This document shows positions 19,252-28,366 of a stretch of DNA of 64,000 nt, in pieces. The notes beneath the pieces were generated by a model. That model was not told where the DNA came from and made no database searches. It worked only from the letters and a program-made list of their open reading frames with translations. Each line of letters starts with the position of its first letter. Positions within the stretch are counted from its first letter, which is position 1. Made by a program: the position numbers and the translations under genes. Source of the DNA: Arcanobacterium_A hippocoleae (lineage in GTDB: Bacteria; Actinomycetota; Actinomycetes; Actinomycetales; Actinomycetaceae); NCBI RefSeq assembly GCF_031456295.1, contig NZ_JAVDUJ010000001.1, positions 620,001 to 684,000 on the forward strand, given 5' to 3'.

Positions 19252-19363
19252 AGTTGAGCTGATCAGCTCGCGGTCAGTACACCTGCTTCCGTCACCGACT
19301 TGCAGTCGGGGAATCACCGCAAAGCAGTGACAGAAACACATGCACTCACCTGTGAATGAAGTT

Positions 19364-19795
19364 TTAGAAGATTCCCGGGATAAGTTCATCTTCACGATCA
19401 GCAAAATCGTCTTCATTCGAGCCCAAATATGCATTCCATGCATCTTGCGCCCAAACTTCAACGCGATCGCCGGTGCCAATGACCACCAGGTCCCGTTCTA
19501 AACCAGCGTAAGCACGAAGCATGGACGGTACCGTGACACGCCCTTGCTTGTCAGGGATCTGATCATTTGCACCAGAGAGAAAGATTCGCGTGTACGTACG
19601 CGCTTCTTTTGACGTCATTGGAGCTTGCTGTAGCTTTGCCAGCACATCTTCAAAAGTCGCCATTGGGAAAACGTAAAGACACCGTTCCTGCCCTCGGGTG
19701 ATGACCAATCCACCAGCGAGCTGATCACGAAATTTTGCCGGGAGAATAATGCGTCCTTTGTCATCGAGCTTTGGCTCATATGTACCTAAAAACAC
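19364..19795 (-). CDS. mraZ: Transcriptional regulator MraZ
   Basis: 143 residues from a GTG at 19795, which gives the canonical start (M)FLGTYEPKLDDKGR; AAAGGGGGAG stands 5 nt upstream. An in-frame ATG at 19828 would add 11 residues without homology. There are two SpoVT/AbrB-type swapped-hairpin repeats (DDKGRIILP and DKQGRVTVP). MraZ binds direct repeats upstream of its own operon and controls the dcw cluster. Confidence 0.95.
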   Translation of the reverse strand: MFLGTYEPKLDDKGRIILPAKFRDQLAGGLVITRGQERCLYVFPMATFEDVLAKLQQAPMTSKEARTYTRIFLSGANDQIPDKQGRVTVPSMLRAYAGLERDLVVIGTGDRVEVWAQDAWNAYLGSNEDDFADREDELIPGIF

Positions 19796-19813
19796 AGCAC
19801 TCCCCCTTTCGAG

Positions 19814-19847
19814 ATCTTTAGACTCCACTTTACTCCACTTTGAGCCA
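19814..19847 (-). promoter_or_regulatory. MraZ-box-like decameric direct repeats
   Basis: Reading on the minus strand, three 10-nt units follow each other: TGTGGCTCAA, AGTGGAGTAA, AGTGGAGTCT. They share GTGG at a 10-nt period, and two are identical as AAAGTGGAGT. This matches the known form of MraZ operators (short G-rich units once per helical turn). They end about 20 nt before the mraZ start codon. Confidence 0.75.
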
Positions 19848-19890
19848 CATGCAAGCTCAAATAAATGCGTTTCATATATAGTTTTCTTGA

Positions 19891-19896
19891 ATTATA
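19891..19896 (-). promoter_or_regulatory. Candidate -10 element for the dcw operon
   Basis: A perfect TATAAT on the minus strand lies upstream of the MraZ-box repeats. No convincing -35 hexamer was seen 16-18 nt further upstream, so this is a weak prediction. Confidence 0.35.
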
Positions 19897-19946
19897 GCCA
19901 AAAAATAGGGTGGAGGGATTTTTAGAAAAATGACTCGAATTTGGGT

Positions 19947-19985
19947 AAAAGAAAGGCCCGTCCGCAAATAAAAGCGGTTCGAGCC
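19947..19985 (-). terminator. Terminator after the DUF3040 gene
   Basis: On the minus strand GGCTCGaaCCGC-loop-GCGGacGGGCC forms a stem with a small internal loop, followed by TTTCTTTT. It lies 80 nt beyond the DUF3040 stop and insulates mraZ from it. Confidence 0.7.
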
Positions 19986-20064
19986 AATCTCAAAGCGTAA
20001 TATTTACTTGTGAATCAGTTAGCTTCCCTCCCGTAAAACGCGATGCGTAACACTCACAGAGACA

Positions 20065-20463
20065 TCAGGAACGGTTGCCATCCTGCATCCGCTTCACCCA
20101 CTCTTCAGCCTGCCGCTGCATAAAGCCACCCGCACGATCATCTTTCGGACCCTGCCCACGATGTGGCTTGCCACCCCGAAATGGCTTTTTCTGGAAGCCC
20201 AAACTCAAATACCAGAATCCTGCAAATACAATAATCACGCCAGCAACACCAATTATAAGAAATTCCGTTGCCACGCCAGCCAGCACAGTTAGTAAGCCAG
20301 CTACTGCAATAATCAATCCAAGAATCAGATTCTTCGCCGCCACCGCCCAACGCATTGGCACACCATTTTCACGCGCAAGCGCATCTGCAAATTGCGCATC
20401 AGTATCTCCCAGTTGCGATTCAAGATCTGCAAGCATCTGGCGTTCATACTCTGAAAGAGCCAT
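20065..20463 (-). CDS. DUF3040 membrane protein
   Basis: 132 residues. The N-terminal block MALSEYERQMLADLESQL is the hallmark of actinobacterial DUF3040 proteins. Two adjacent membrane helices (about 44-65 and 68-90) and a basic, Gly-rich C-terminal tail follow. Function is unknown. The family is regularly found next to mraZ in actinobacteria, as here. Confidence 0.9.
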   Translation of the reverse strand: MALSEYERQMLADLESQLGDTDAQFADALARENGVPMRWAVAAKNLILGLIIAVAGLLTVLAGVATEFLIIGVAGVIIVFAGFWYLSLGFQKKPFRGGKPHRGQGPKDDRAGGFMQRQAEEWVKRMQDGNRS

Positions 20464-20550
20464 TGTTCTCCCCTAGCTGGATTGGAAAAGGTATTTTCAG
20501 GATATCCTATCCTGGAAGCATTCGTGTAGCACACCATTTAACCGCCCGTT

Positions 20551-21798
20551 TCATCCCCGCGATTCCCCTGACGGTAATTCCGGCTTTGCATCACGATTGC
20601 ACAAAGTAGCTAAACTCAAAGCCTCCATACCGTACTTTTCACGCACCGAATCGATCGCCCTTGCCGCAGCTTCACTTCTCTGATCAGCGTCTAAGGGATC
20701 CTGCACTGCTTGCATCCGGCTTTGCAGATTTGCCACCCGCACCCCAATCAACCTGATCCCACTTGCTGGAAAAGGAAGCTGCGAAAACAAATGCACAGCC
20801 GCCGAATATATTTCCAGACCTAAAAATGTAGCGCTTTGCAGCGAACGAGAACGTGTGATCGTCTCGAATTTTCCGGTACGAATTTTCAGTGAGACATTCA
20901 ATGCCCGTAGCCCTTCCCTGCGCAAACGGCAAGCGAGTTCTTCAGATTGCGCCAGCAATGCCCGGTGCACCTTTGGCATTGAAGTAATTGGATCGAAAAA
21001 AGTTTGCTCCCGACTCAGCGATTTCTCTTCACGAGAATCAACCACAGAGCGTGAATCTTGGTTCGTTGCCAATGCATATATTTTCGCCCCAGCCGCTTGA
21101 CCAACAATCGCCTGCAGCCGCCGCACTCCCACAGCATGTACATCAGTTACTGATTCAATACCTCGCTGCATTAACCGTTGCGCAGTTTTCTCTCCCACAC
21201 CCCATAGTGCACTGATCGGCAGAAGATCCAGAAATTCTTGCGAACACGCAGCTGGGACGAGTAGCAGCCCATCTGGTTTGGCATGAGTGGAAGCAAGTTT
21301 TGCTAAATGCTTCGTATTCGCGATCCCAATCGATGCTGGTACTCCCACCTCATTCCGGATACGTGCACGCAATGATTTCGCAATTGTCAGCGGAGAACCA
21401 AATAGCTTTCGCACACCACCTACATCAATGAATGCCTCATCAACAGATATTTGCTCAATTAACGGAGTAACTTGCGCAAATATTGCCATGATCTGGGCAG
21501 AAACCGCACGATATTTTTCCATATTCACAGGAAGCAGAATCAAATCTGGGCATAGCTTTTTTGCACGCGCCACTGGCATTGCCGAATTAACACCATACTC
21601 ACGTGCCGCATAAGAAGCAGCAGATATTACTCCACGTTCGTGCCCGCCCACCGCTACAGGTTTCCCATGCAAGTGCGGCTGATCGAGTAGTTCTACCGAA
21701 ACGAAAAACGCATCCATATCAATATGTAAAATTGGGGTCGCCGAATCATCATCGCCCCAATCACGTTTCACATCCGAGATTCGTACACCACGTGACAT
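20551..21798 (-). CDS. dinB: DNA polymerase IV
   Basis: 415 residues. Y-family polymerase motifs are present: HIDMDAFFVSVE (about 26-37) with the first metal ligands, the YAAREYGV palm segment, and SVDEAFID with the catalytic Asp-Glu pair. They are followed by a helix-hairpin-helix thumb region and a little-finger domain. It copies damaged templates without proofreading. No SOS box was seen in the 30 nt upstream. Transcribed after the PAC2 gene with a gap of about 30 nt. Confidence 0.95.
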   Translation of the reverse strand: MSRGVRISDVKRDWGDDDSATPILHIDMDAFFVSVELLDQPHLHGKPVAVGGHERGVISAASYAAREYGVNSAMPVARAKKLCPDLILLPVNMEKYRAVSAQIMAIFAQVTPLIEQISVDEAFIDVGGVRKLFGSPLTIAKSLRARIRNEVGVPASIGIANTKHLAKLASTHAKPDGLLLVPAACSQEFLDLLPISALWGVGEKTAQRLMQRGIESVTDVHAVGVRRLQAIVGQAAGAKIYALATNQDSRSVVDSREEKSLSREQTFFDPITSMPKVHRALLAQSEELACRLRREGLRALNVSLKIRTGKFETITRSRSLQSATFLGLEIYSAAVHLFSQLPFPASGIRLIGVRVANLQSRMQAVQDPLDADQRSEAAARAIDSVREKYGMEALSLATLCNRDAKPELPSGESRG

Positions 21799-21829
21799 TA
21801 TCCACCGTTGCTATTGCGAGATCTGAATT

Positions 21830-23002
21830 TTACCAATGATGCTTTCCACGCCGTTTATTTCGCGGATTTTCCCCTGCAGCAGTGCCGGAAGCTGAGTCTT
21901 GCCGACCTTCACTTTCAATCTCTCTCGATCCAGAATCATCTTTTGCTGCTTGCTCCTGCTGTGATTGCCGAGAAGCACGCACACCAAAATCAAATCCGAA
22001 AAGTTTTCCGGCAAAGCTTCGTTTCGACTGTTCAGATGAGATTTGCTGCTGCGAAGGCTGCTCCTCGATCACATCCGCAAGTTGGCTTTGCGCATGCACA
22101 GCAAGGAATTTTTCCGCTGCTCTGCCAATTTCCTCCATACTAGGCACCTGCATCAGCTCAGTATCTGAAGTTGCAAATGCCTGCTCACTTGGATTAGCGT
22201 CATACTCTCTTTCAAGCATCGTAATCAAGTCGTTTAAATCTGGATTTTGCTCGATCAACTCGCCATACGTTACCAGCGCACGCTCCGCAAATTGTTCAAG
22301 ATCCCCCACCGGCAGCTTTGGCCCGCCTAAATCTGCTGTCATCCGCACTGCCGCGAGCGCACCGGAAAGAAATGGTTCGCCAATTTGCACGAGATAGAAT
22401 GGCACGCGAACACGCACATTCGTCACACTCACACCATGTTTCCCAGCATAAAATTCAAAATAATCGGATAACGAGCCAGGGTGCACCGCTTTGCCCGGCA
22501 CATATTTTACATTTTCGCGTAATTGCGTAGAACGCAACAGCATATCAGCTGGTCGTGTATGCGGAATAGTTGCTGGCATGGCGGAAAAAGAAATCACATC
22601 AGCGATTTTGAATCTGTTAATCACATCCAATAATGCCCGGCTCACACTCTCCCAGCGATAATCGGGTTCCTGCCCGGAAAGATAAAGAAAATTTTCTCCT
22701 TCAATATCAGTAACCAGACTGAGCCGTAATTCTGGCTGCACCAAGGATTCCAGCTTTCCGTCACGATAATTGACGATCGGACGCTGGGCCCGAAAATCAA
22801 AAAGTTCATCTGCCGGAAAGGTCCCAATTTTTACAGAATCAAGATCTGAAATTGTGGCATCAAGCGCTTGCGTCACTTGCCCTGCAGCCGTGAGCGAGTC
22901 CAAGGTATTGATAATGAGATACTTTGCCGATAAATCATTACGCGTATTCTCGTATTGGATCATACTCAACGGCTCCAGCCCCTTCCGTTCTTGAGCAATC
23001 AT
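21830..23002 (-). CDS. PAC2 family protein
   Basis: 390 residues. The region around 25-290 has the PAC2 (proteasome assembly chaperone 2-like) pattern seen in actinobacteria: an early Asp-rich DATISDLDS segment, the NYRDGKLE stretch, FLYLSGQEPDYRWE, and SAMPATIPHTRP. The C-terminal 70 residues are Gln/Ser/Arg-rich and probably disordered. An alternative ATG at residue 14 (22963) would remove the first 13 residues. The biochemical role of bacterial PAC2 proteins is not established. Confidence 0.8.
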   Translation of the reverse strand: MIAQERKGLEPLSMIQYENTRNDLSAKYLIINTLDSLTAAGQVTQALDATISDLDSVKIGTFPADELFDFRAQRPIVNYRDGKLESLVQPELRLSLVTDIEGENFLYLSGQEPDYRWESVSRALLDVINRFKIADVISFSAMPATIPHTRPADMLLRSTQLRENVKYVPGKAVHPGSLSDYFEFYAGKHGVSVTNVRVRVPFYLVQIGEPFLSGALAAVRMTADLGGPKLPVGDLEQFAERALVTYGELIEQNPDLNDLITMLEREYDANPSEQAFATSDTELMQVPSMEEIGRAAEKFLAVHAQSQLADVIEEQPSQQQISSEQSKRSFAGKLFGFDFGVRASRQSQQEQAAKDDSGSREIESEGRQDSASGTAAGENPRNKRRGKHHW

Positions 23003-23307
23003 GACACTCTAAACCTTCATTTCATCGTAGTCTATTTCGCAGCCACTATGCCACAAAGACCAAGAAAGCTCGCCCACACACTACCCGCATCGCCACAAAT
23101 TAAATGCTGTTAGCTGACGGATCAAACTTTCTCCAATTACGATTCCGTATCCCGCTGTGAAACATCTCAACCCCGAGAGAGGATGACCCAGCGGTAAAAC
23201 TGCGAGATAATAGAAAGCCGCATTTTCTTTCACTCGCACTGCCGAAATTCTCTGCAGTGCAAAAATTTGCGGCTGATACAGGGCACCAATGGCTAAGGAG
23301 TTATTTC
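23003..23307. other. Divergent intergenic region, PAC2 gene / helD
   Basis: About 305 bp between divergently transcribed genes, so it must hold both promoters. No confident -10/-35 pair was found. No obvious palindrome of the rifamycin-associated element type, known upstream of some helD genes, was recognised. Confidence 0.5.
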
Positions 23308-25545
23308 GTGACCGCTTCGGAACATGCAGAAAATGCGACACATTGCAAAGCGCTGGCGAGCGAACAGGAATTTGTTGATTCCGCATACCAAAATCTGGAT
23401 CAGCAAATACAGCACTATGAGCAAAAGCTGGCTGGCATTAGACGCGGCGGAGCACAGGGCACTCCTGGAGCTCGCTCTGAACGAGATTCTTTTGCCACGC
23501 ACTATGAAAATAATCTTCTCCGGCTGCGAAATGTTGAACATCGGCTCGTGCTCGGTCGGCTTGATTTTCATACCGCACCAGCGATCCATATCGGCCGCAC
23601 CACTTTGCGCGATCATCAGCAAAACATCGTCCTTACGGATTGGCGGGCACCACAATCAGAACCGTTTTATCAAGCCACATCGCAACACCGCATGGATGTG
23701 ATCCGCCGACGGCATATCCAAACACGGATGCGTAAGGTGATAAACGTCGAGGATGAGCTTTTAGCTGACAGCAACACGGATACTTCAGCGCTTAACCTGA
23801 CTGGCGAAGGCGCCCTTTTCGCTGCAATGAACAAAGCCCGTGACGGAAAAATGGGCGATATCGTAGCCACGATCCAAGCCGAACAAGATCAAATCATTCG
23901 CTCCTCAGCCAAAGGAATCTTGGTCGTACAAGGCGGGCCGGGCACTGGGAAGACGGCTGTTGCGCTACATCGTGCGGCATATCTGCTCTACACCTATCGG
24001 AAACAATTTGCACATAGCGGCGTGCTGATCATCGGTCCGTCAAAGCGCTTCTTGCAATATATCGATCAGGTACTTCCTTCCCTAGGCGAATCAGATGTGG
24101 TTGCATGTACCATTGATGAGCTATTCCCTGGGGTGATCCCAACAATCACTGAAAGCTTGACCGTTACGAAGATCAAAAGTGACGAAATCTGGGCAAAAAT
24201 TGCTGCCCGCGCAGTGCGCGAAGTACTGCAAAAACCACTTCGGAAAACGATCTCATTCAACGTTTCTGGCACAAAAATTTTGCTTACTCCAGCAGATGTG
24301 GAGGCAGCTCAAGCACGTGCGCGACGCAGCGGGAAAACACATAACGAAGCTTGGGAGAAATATGCGCAGCAACTTGTGGAGCTCCTTGCACAGCGTCTTG
24401 CTGCTGCACGCGAAGTAAATCTCGCCGACGACGACTGGATTATCAGCGATATTGCATCCGACCCTGAAATCCGGCGTGCGGTCAATTTACATTGGTTGCC
24501 AGCTTCTCCCCAATGGCTTCTTGCGCATATCCTCAAATGGCCCGAGATTTTAGCCCGGATCGCCCCGGAGCTATCACCTGCGCAACGGGAAGCTTTGCAG
24601 CGCGAGAAGGATTCAGGATTCAGTGCAGCTGATATCCCGCTGCTTGATGAATTAGCACAATATCTTGGACCGTTTGAAAGTGCTTCACAGCGTGCTACTC
24701 GTTTGGCTAGTTCTGCACAAAATGCACAAACAAGTGAATATATTTCGCAAACGATGAACTCGTTAAATCTGGGTGAGGGGATCATCAATTCACAAACACT
24801 TCATGAACGTCTCTCTGCTGCTAGTGATCATGCATCACTTGCCGAGAAAGCACTCAACGATCGCACCTGGACGTATGGGCATATCGTGATCGATGAAGCG
24901 CAAGAGCTGACCGCAATGCAGTGGCGGATGGTGGCGCGGAGAAATCCGCGCCGTTCAATGACGATCGTTGGTGATTTAGACCAGCGACGGACTGGCGCGC
25001 CTACCGGAGGATGGAGCGAAACGCTTCGCAGGCTCGCAGATAATCTCGAAATCAAGCGCTTGACGATCAGTTACCGCACTCCGCGTTCAATTCTTGACGC
25101 AGCAGCTACTAAAATGCGTGAGATCGGGAGTCCTGTCTCCCCGGTAAAAGCCGTGCGTGATATTCCTGGTGCATATCAGGAAAGCGAAATCACCACTCAC
25201 GATTTTGCGCGCAAGCTGACGCAAATCGCTGCCGCCAAGATCGCAGATTTAACGCGTGAATATGGTCCAGGATACGGCACACTGGCAATTATCGCGCCCG
25301 ATAGTTTACTTTCACGCGTGATGGCAACTTTCAGCAACGAGCTGGATCACGAGCTAAAAAATGCTTTTTCCACTGGTCAAATTAGCGTGATCAATGCACG
25401 TACTGCCAAAGGGCTTGAATTTGATGCGGTGATCATGCTCGCTCCAGAGCAAATTTTAGCTGGCGGAAGCGGGGATCTATATGTGGCAATGACCCGCGCT
25501 ACAAAATCAATGCAAGTGTTGGAAATTGTAAATTCGCCACAATAA
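23308..25545 (+). CDS. HelD-like superfamily 1 helicase (RNA polymerase-associated)
   Basis: 745 residues from a GTG at 23308, which has AAGGAG 7 nt upstream; a GTG at 23257 is in frame but lacks this site. The N-terminal part (about 10-65) is a predicted coiled coil, as in the HelD arm that enters the RNA polymerase secondary channel. Then come the DWRAPQSEPFYQ motif typical of HelD, Walker A GGPGTGKT (about 209-216), Walker B VIDEAQELT, and C-terminal motif VMTRATK-like AMTRATK. HelD removes and recycles stalled RNA polymerase, and some members give rifamycin tolerance. UvrD/PcrA is less likely because of the long N-terminal region. Confidence 0.88.
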   Translation: MTASEHAENATHCKALASEQEFVDSAYQNLDQQIQHYEQKLAGIRRGGAQGTPGARSERDSFATHYENNLLRLRNVEHRLVLGRLDFHTAPAIHIGRTTLRDHQQNIVLTDWRAPQSEPFYQATSQHRMDVIRRRHIQTRMRKVINVEDELLADSNTDTSALNLTGEGALFAAMNKARDGKMGDIVATIQAEQDQIIRSSAKGILVVQGGPGTGKTAVALHRAAYLLYTYRKQFAHSGVLIIGPSKRFLQYIDQVLPSLGESDVVACTIDELFPGVIPTITESLTVTKIKSDEIWAKIAARAVREVLQKPLRKTISFNVSGTKILLTPADVEAAQARARRSGKTHNEAWEKYAQQLVELLAQRLAAAREVNLADDDWIISDIASDPEIRRAVNLHWLPASPQWLLAHILKWPEILARIAPELSPAQREALQREKDSGFSAADIPLLDELAQYLGPFESASQRATRLASSAQNAQTSEYISQTMNSLNLGEGIINSQTLHERLSAASDHASLAEKALNDRTWTYGHIVIDEAQELTAMQWRMVARRNPRRSMTIVGDLDQRRTGAPTGGWSETLRRLADNLEIKRLTISYRTPRSILDAAATKMREIGSPVSPVKAVRDIPGAYQESEITTHDFARKLTQIAAAKIADLTREYGPGYGTLAIIAPDSLLSRVMATFSNELDHELKNAFSTGQISVINARTAKGLEFDAVIMLAPEQILAGGSGDLYVAMTRATKSMQVLEIVNSPQ

Positions 25546-25685
25546 TTTAATTTTTCACGCAATCACTAAACCAGTGAATTAGCAGTTTCGGAGCATCTAA
25601 CAACTTATTAACATTTATCCATACCTGTGATTTAGGATTAACTCGCAGGAATACTAAATGCAAATTAGCAGATTGGGAGATTGAC

Positions 25686-27770
25686 TTGAGTAATATGATG
25701 GCACGCGCTCACGCGCACTACTCTCCAGGAGTTCCCACATCCATCAAGGAAGTTGACCTAACACTCGGAGAAATTTTCGCACGAGCTGTGCATGATTTTC
25801 CGCAGCATATCGCAATCGATTTCCTTGGTCGGGAATACACCTATGCCGAAGTCTTTTCCGAGATCAAGCGCGCAGCTACCGCACTTACGATGTGCGGCGT
25901 GCGCAAAGGCGATGTAGTCTCCATTATTTTGCCAAACTGCCCGCAGCATTATATTGCGGTCTACGCTATCACTGCGCTCGGCGCAATCGCATCGGAGCAT
26001 AATCCACTAGCGCCTGCCGCGCAGCTCAACGAGCAAATCGATCGCGTTGGATCCACCGTCGTAATTGCCTGGGAACAGACGATTGAGCGCATTACCACTG
26101 GAGATTCGCTGCGTGGACGCACCTATCTTGCAGTCAATCTCACGAAGGCTTTGCCAAAGAAATCTCAGTTCTTATTAAAACTTCCGGTGAAAGCAGCACG
26201 CGCTCAACGCGCTAAACTGCGGGGGAAAGTGCCGCCTGGGGTACATTCTTGGGATAATCAGGTTTCGCATGCGACCCCGATGAATCTAAATTCCGTAGAT
26301 CACGGCACTGCTGACGATATCGCAATTTTGATCCAGACCGGCGGCACTACTGGCATTCCTAAATCGGTGGCACTCACTCACCGCAATCTCACTTCAAATT
26401 CAACGCAAGTAAAGGCGTGGTTGCAGGAATTCCGTCAGGGAGCAGAAACTGTTGCCGCAGTCTTGCCGTTCTTCCACGCATTCGGATTCGAGCTTTCGCT
26501 GGTGGTTTGCGTCGATTTCGCAGCTACGCAAGTAATGTCCCCGACCTTCGATGTGGATATTATTCTCGCTGGGCACAAACGCCATCCAATCACTTTTTTT
26601 GCTGGGGTGCCGCCAATGTTCGAACGTATTTTGGCTGCGGTAAAGAAACGCGGCGGCATCGATTTAAGCTCAATGCGCTATAGCTGCAGTGGTGCAATGC
26701 CGCTCGACCCGAATCTCGCTGCAGCATGGGAAGAAGCTACAGGAGGGTATCTTGTTGAGGGGTACGGGATGAGTGAGGCGAGCCCGCTTATTGCTGCTTC
26801 ACCGCTCTCTGCTGCGCGTCGCCCTTCAACTTTGGGTTTGCCAATCCCTTCAACGGAAGTAAAAGTGGTAAATCCAGATAACCCGAACCAGGAACTGGCT
26901 GAAGGCGAGGTAGGTGAGATTCTCGTACGTGGTCCGCAAGTATTTCCTGGCTATTATGAAAATGAAACCGAAACGGCTGCCGCGTTCCACGATGGCTGGC
27001 TACGCACTGGCGATCTTGCAAAGTGGGATGATGGTTTCCTGGTAATGGCAGATCGCCGCAAAGAAATGATTATCAACGGGGGCTTTAACGTCTACCCGTC
27101 AGAAGTAGAAAAAGTGGTGCGGGAAATTGAAGGCGTAGCCGATGTAGCGGTGATCGGAATGCCAAATGGTACTTTCGGCGAAAGCGTAGTAGCCGCGCTT
27201 GTACTTGAACCCGGCGCAAATGTAACTCTCGAACAGGTGCGTCAATGGACCGAATCACGTCTTTCGCATTATGCGATGCCGAAGTCAATCGCGATCCTTG
27301 ACGAACTTCCACGTTCGCAGATTGGTAAAGTACTTCGTCGAAGCGTAAAAGAACAGCTGGAAAATTTTGAGCTTGTATCTGGGCAGTGGCGAAAAAAACT
27401 GGGAGCTGCCTCAAATAGTGCAGCTCAGACATTTGAAGCATATCTCCAAGCACTCAAAGAAAAAACTAATAGCACTGCTGAAGAGTGGCGTGCTTGGAGC
27501 GAAAGCAACGCCCCGCAGCTGGAGCGGTTCCGCAATTGGTGGAATAGTGAAAGAAATTCACAATCAGCCGATTCCAGTATTGACGATAAAGCGCACACTG
27601 AAGGTATTTCAGTGGAAGGATTTGTAAATTGGGTAAAAGCAAATTCGCCACTGAAGCATGGCGAGATAAATCCTGATCACACGCATCCGAAAGCAGAAGT
27701 ACACTTTGACCATAGCGCTACCGAGCTTTCACAAACGGATGCAAAAAAGGAAGAACAGCAACGAAAATGA
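25686..27770 (+). CDS. Long-chain fatty acid--CoA ligase (FadD-like)
   Basis: 694 residues from a TTG at 25686 with GGGAG 6 nt upstream; an ATG at 25695 is spaced too far from that site. The adenylation domain carries the AMP-binding signature QTGGTTGIPKSVALTH, the GYGMSEASP motif, the WLRTGDLAKW block and the C-terminal catalytic lysine region SQIGKVLRR. It activates fatty acids to acyl-CoA through acyl-AMP. After the ligase domain (ending near residue 565) there is an extra hydrophilic tail of about 130 residues, rich in Glu/Lys/Ser, with no recognised domain. Confidence 0.9.
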   Translation: MSNMMARAHAHYSPGVPTSIKEVDLTLGEIFARAVHDFPQHIAIDFLGREYTYAEVFSEIKRAATALTMCGVRKGDVVSIILPNCPQHYIAVYAITALGAIASEHNPLAPAAQLNEQIDRVGSTVVIAWEQTIERITTGDSLRGRTYLAVNLTKALPKKSQFLLKLPVKAARAQRAKLRGKVPPGVHSWDNQVSHATPMNLNSVDHGTADDIAILIQTGGTTGIPKSVALTHRNLTSNSTQVKAWLQEFRQGAETVAAVLPFFHAFGFELSLVVCVDFAATQVMSPTFDVDIILAGHKRHPITFFAGVPPMFERILAAVKKRGGIDLSSMRYSCSGAMPLDPNLAAAWEEATGGYLVEGYGMSEASPLIAASPLSAARRPSTLGLPIPSTEVKVVNPDNPNQELAEGEVGEILVRGPQVFPGYYENETETAAAFHDGWLRTGDLAKWDDGFLVMADRRKEMIINGGFNVYPSEVEKVVREIEGVADVAVIGMPNGTFGESVVAALVLEPGANVTLEQVRQWTESRLSHYAMPKSIAILDELPRSQIGKVLRRSVKEQLENFELVSGQWRKKLGAASNSAAQTFEAYLQALKEKTNSTAEEWRAWSESNAPQLERFRNWWNSERNSQSADSSIDDKAHTEGISVEGFVNWVKANSPLKHGEINPDHTHPKAEVHFDHSATELSQTDAKKEEQQRK

Positions 27771-27860
27771 ATAAAAAGTGGCGCAAACTGAAGGAACATC
27801 AAAGTAAAAGCTAATTCAATTAGCGCCAAGAACTAACGCGAACTAGAGATTGTAGCCTGC

Positions 27861-28310
27861 TTATTTCGAGAGATTCCGCAAACGATCTATTTCCGCCGCA
27901 AAATCATCAAGCGAATCAAAATTCGCATACACTGATGAAAAACGGAGGTAGGCAATTTGATCTAGTTCGCGAAGTGGTTCTAAAATCGCCATTCCAACTT
28001 CATAAGCATCAATTTGAGATTGCCCCGAGGCACGAATTTGTTCTTCCACTTTTTGCGCAAGAATTGCAAGCTGATCATTTGTAACTGGACGCCCCTGGCA
28101 AGCTTTACCTACTCCAGCAATAATCTTCTGCCGGCTAAATGGTTCGCTCACACCCGAGCGCTTCACAACCGTTAGTGAGGCAGTCTCAGAAGTGCTGAAA
28201 CGACGCTTACATTCAGGACATTCACGACGACGCCGAATCACGGTACCGTCTTCACTAGTGCGCGTATCTACGACACGCGAATCTGGATGGTGACAAAACG
28301 GGCAATACAT
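27861..28310 (-). CDS. nrdR: Transcriptional repressor NrdR
   Basis: 149 residues from the ATG at 28310; the longer frame from 28346 adds 12 hydrophobic residues not seen in the family. The N-terminal zinc ribbon (CPFC at 3-6, CPEC later) is followed by an ATP-cone domain (about 49-139). NrdR represses ribonucleotide reductase genes in response to dATP/ATP. It lies downstream of the SOS membrane protein, an order shared with corynebacteria and mycobacteria. Confidence 0.95.
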   Translation of the reverse strand: MYCPFCHHPDSRVVDTRTSEDGTVIRRRRECPECKRRFSTSETASLTVVKRSGVSEPFSRQKIIAGVGKACQGRPVTNDQLAILAQKVEEQIRASGQSQIDAYEVGMAILEPLRELDQIAYLRFSSVYANFDSLDDFAAEIDRLRNLSK

Positions 28311-28366
28311 AACGCCCAAAATACCGATCAAAGCAATACAAATCAAATCAAAAAGATATTTTGTAA

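Noticed and set aside
27800..27830. Possible terminator between the acyl-CoA ligase and nrdR
   Set aside because: Only a short palindrome (GCTAATTCAATTAGC) and a distant TGGCGC/GCGCCA pair; no U-tract.
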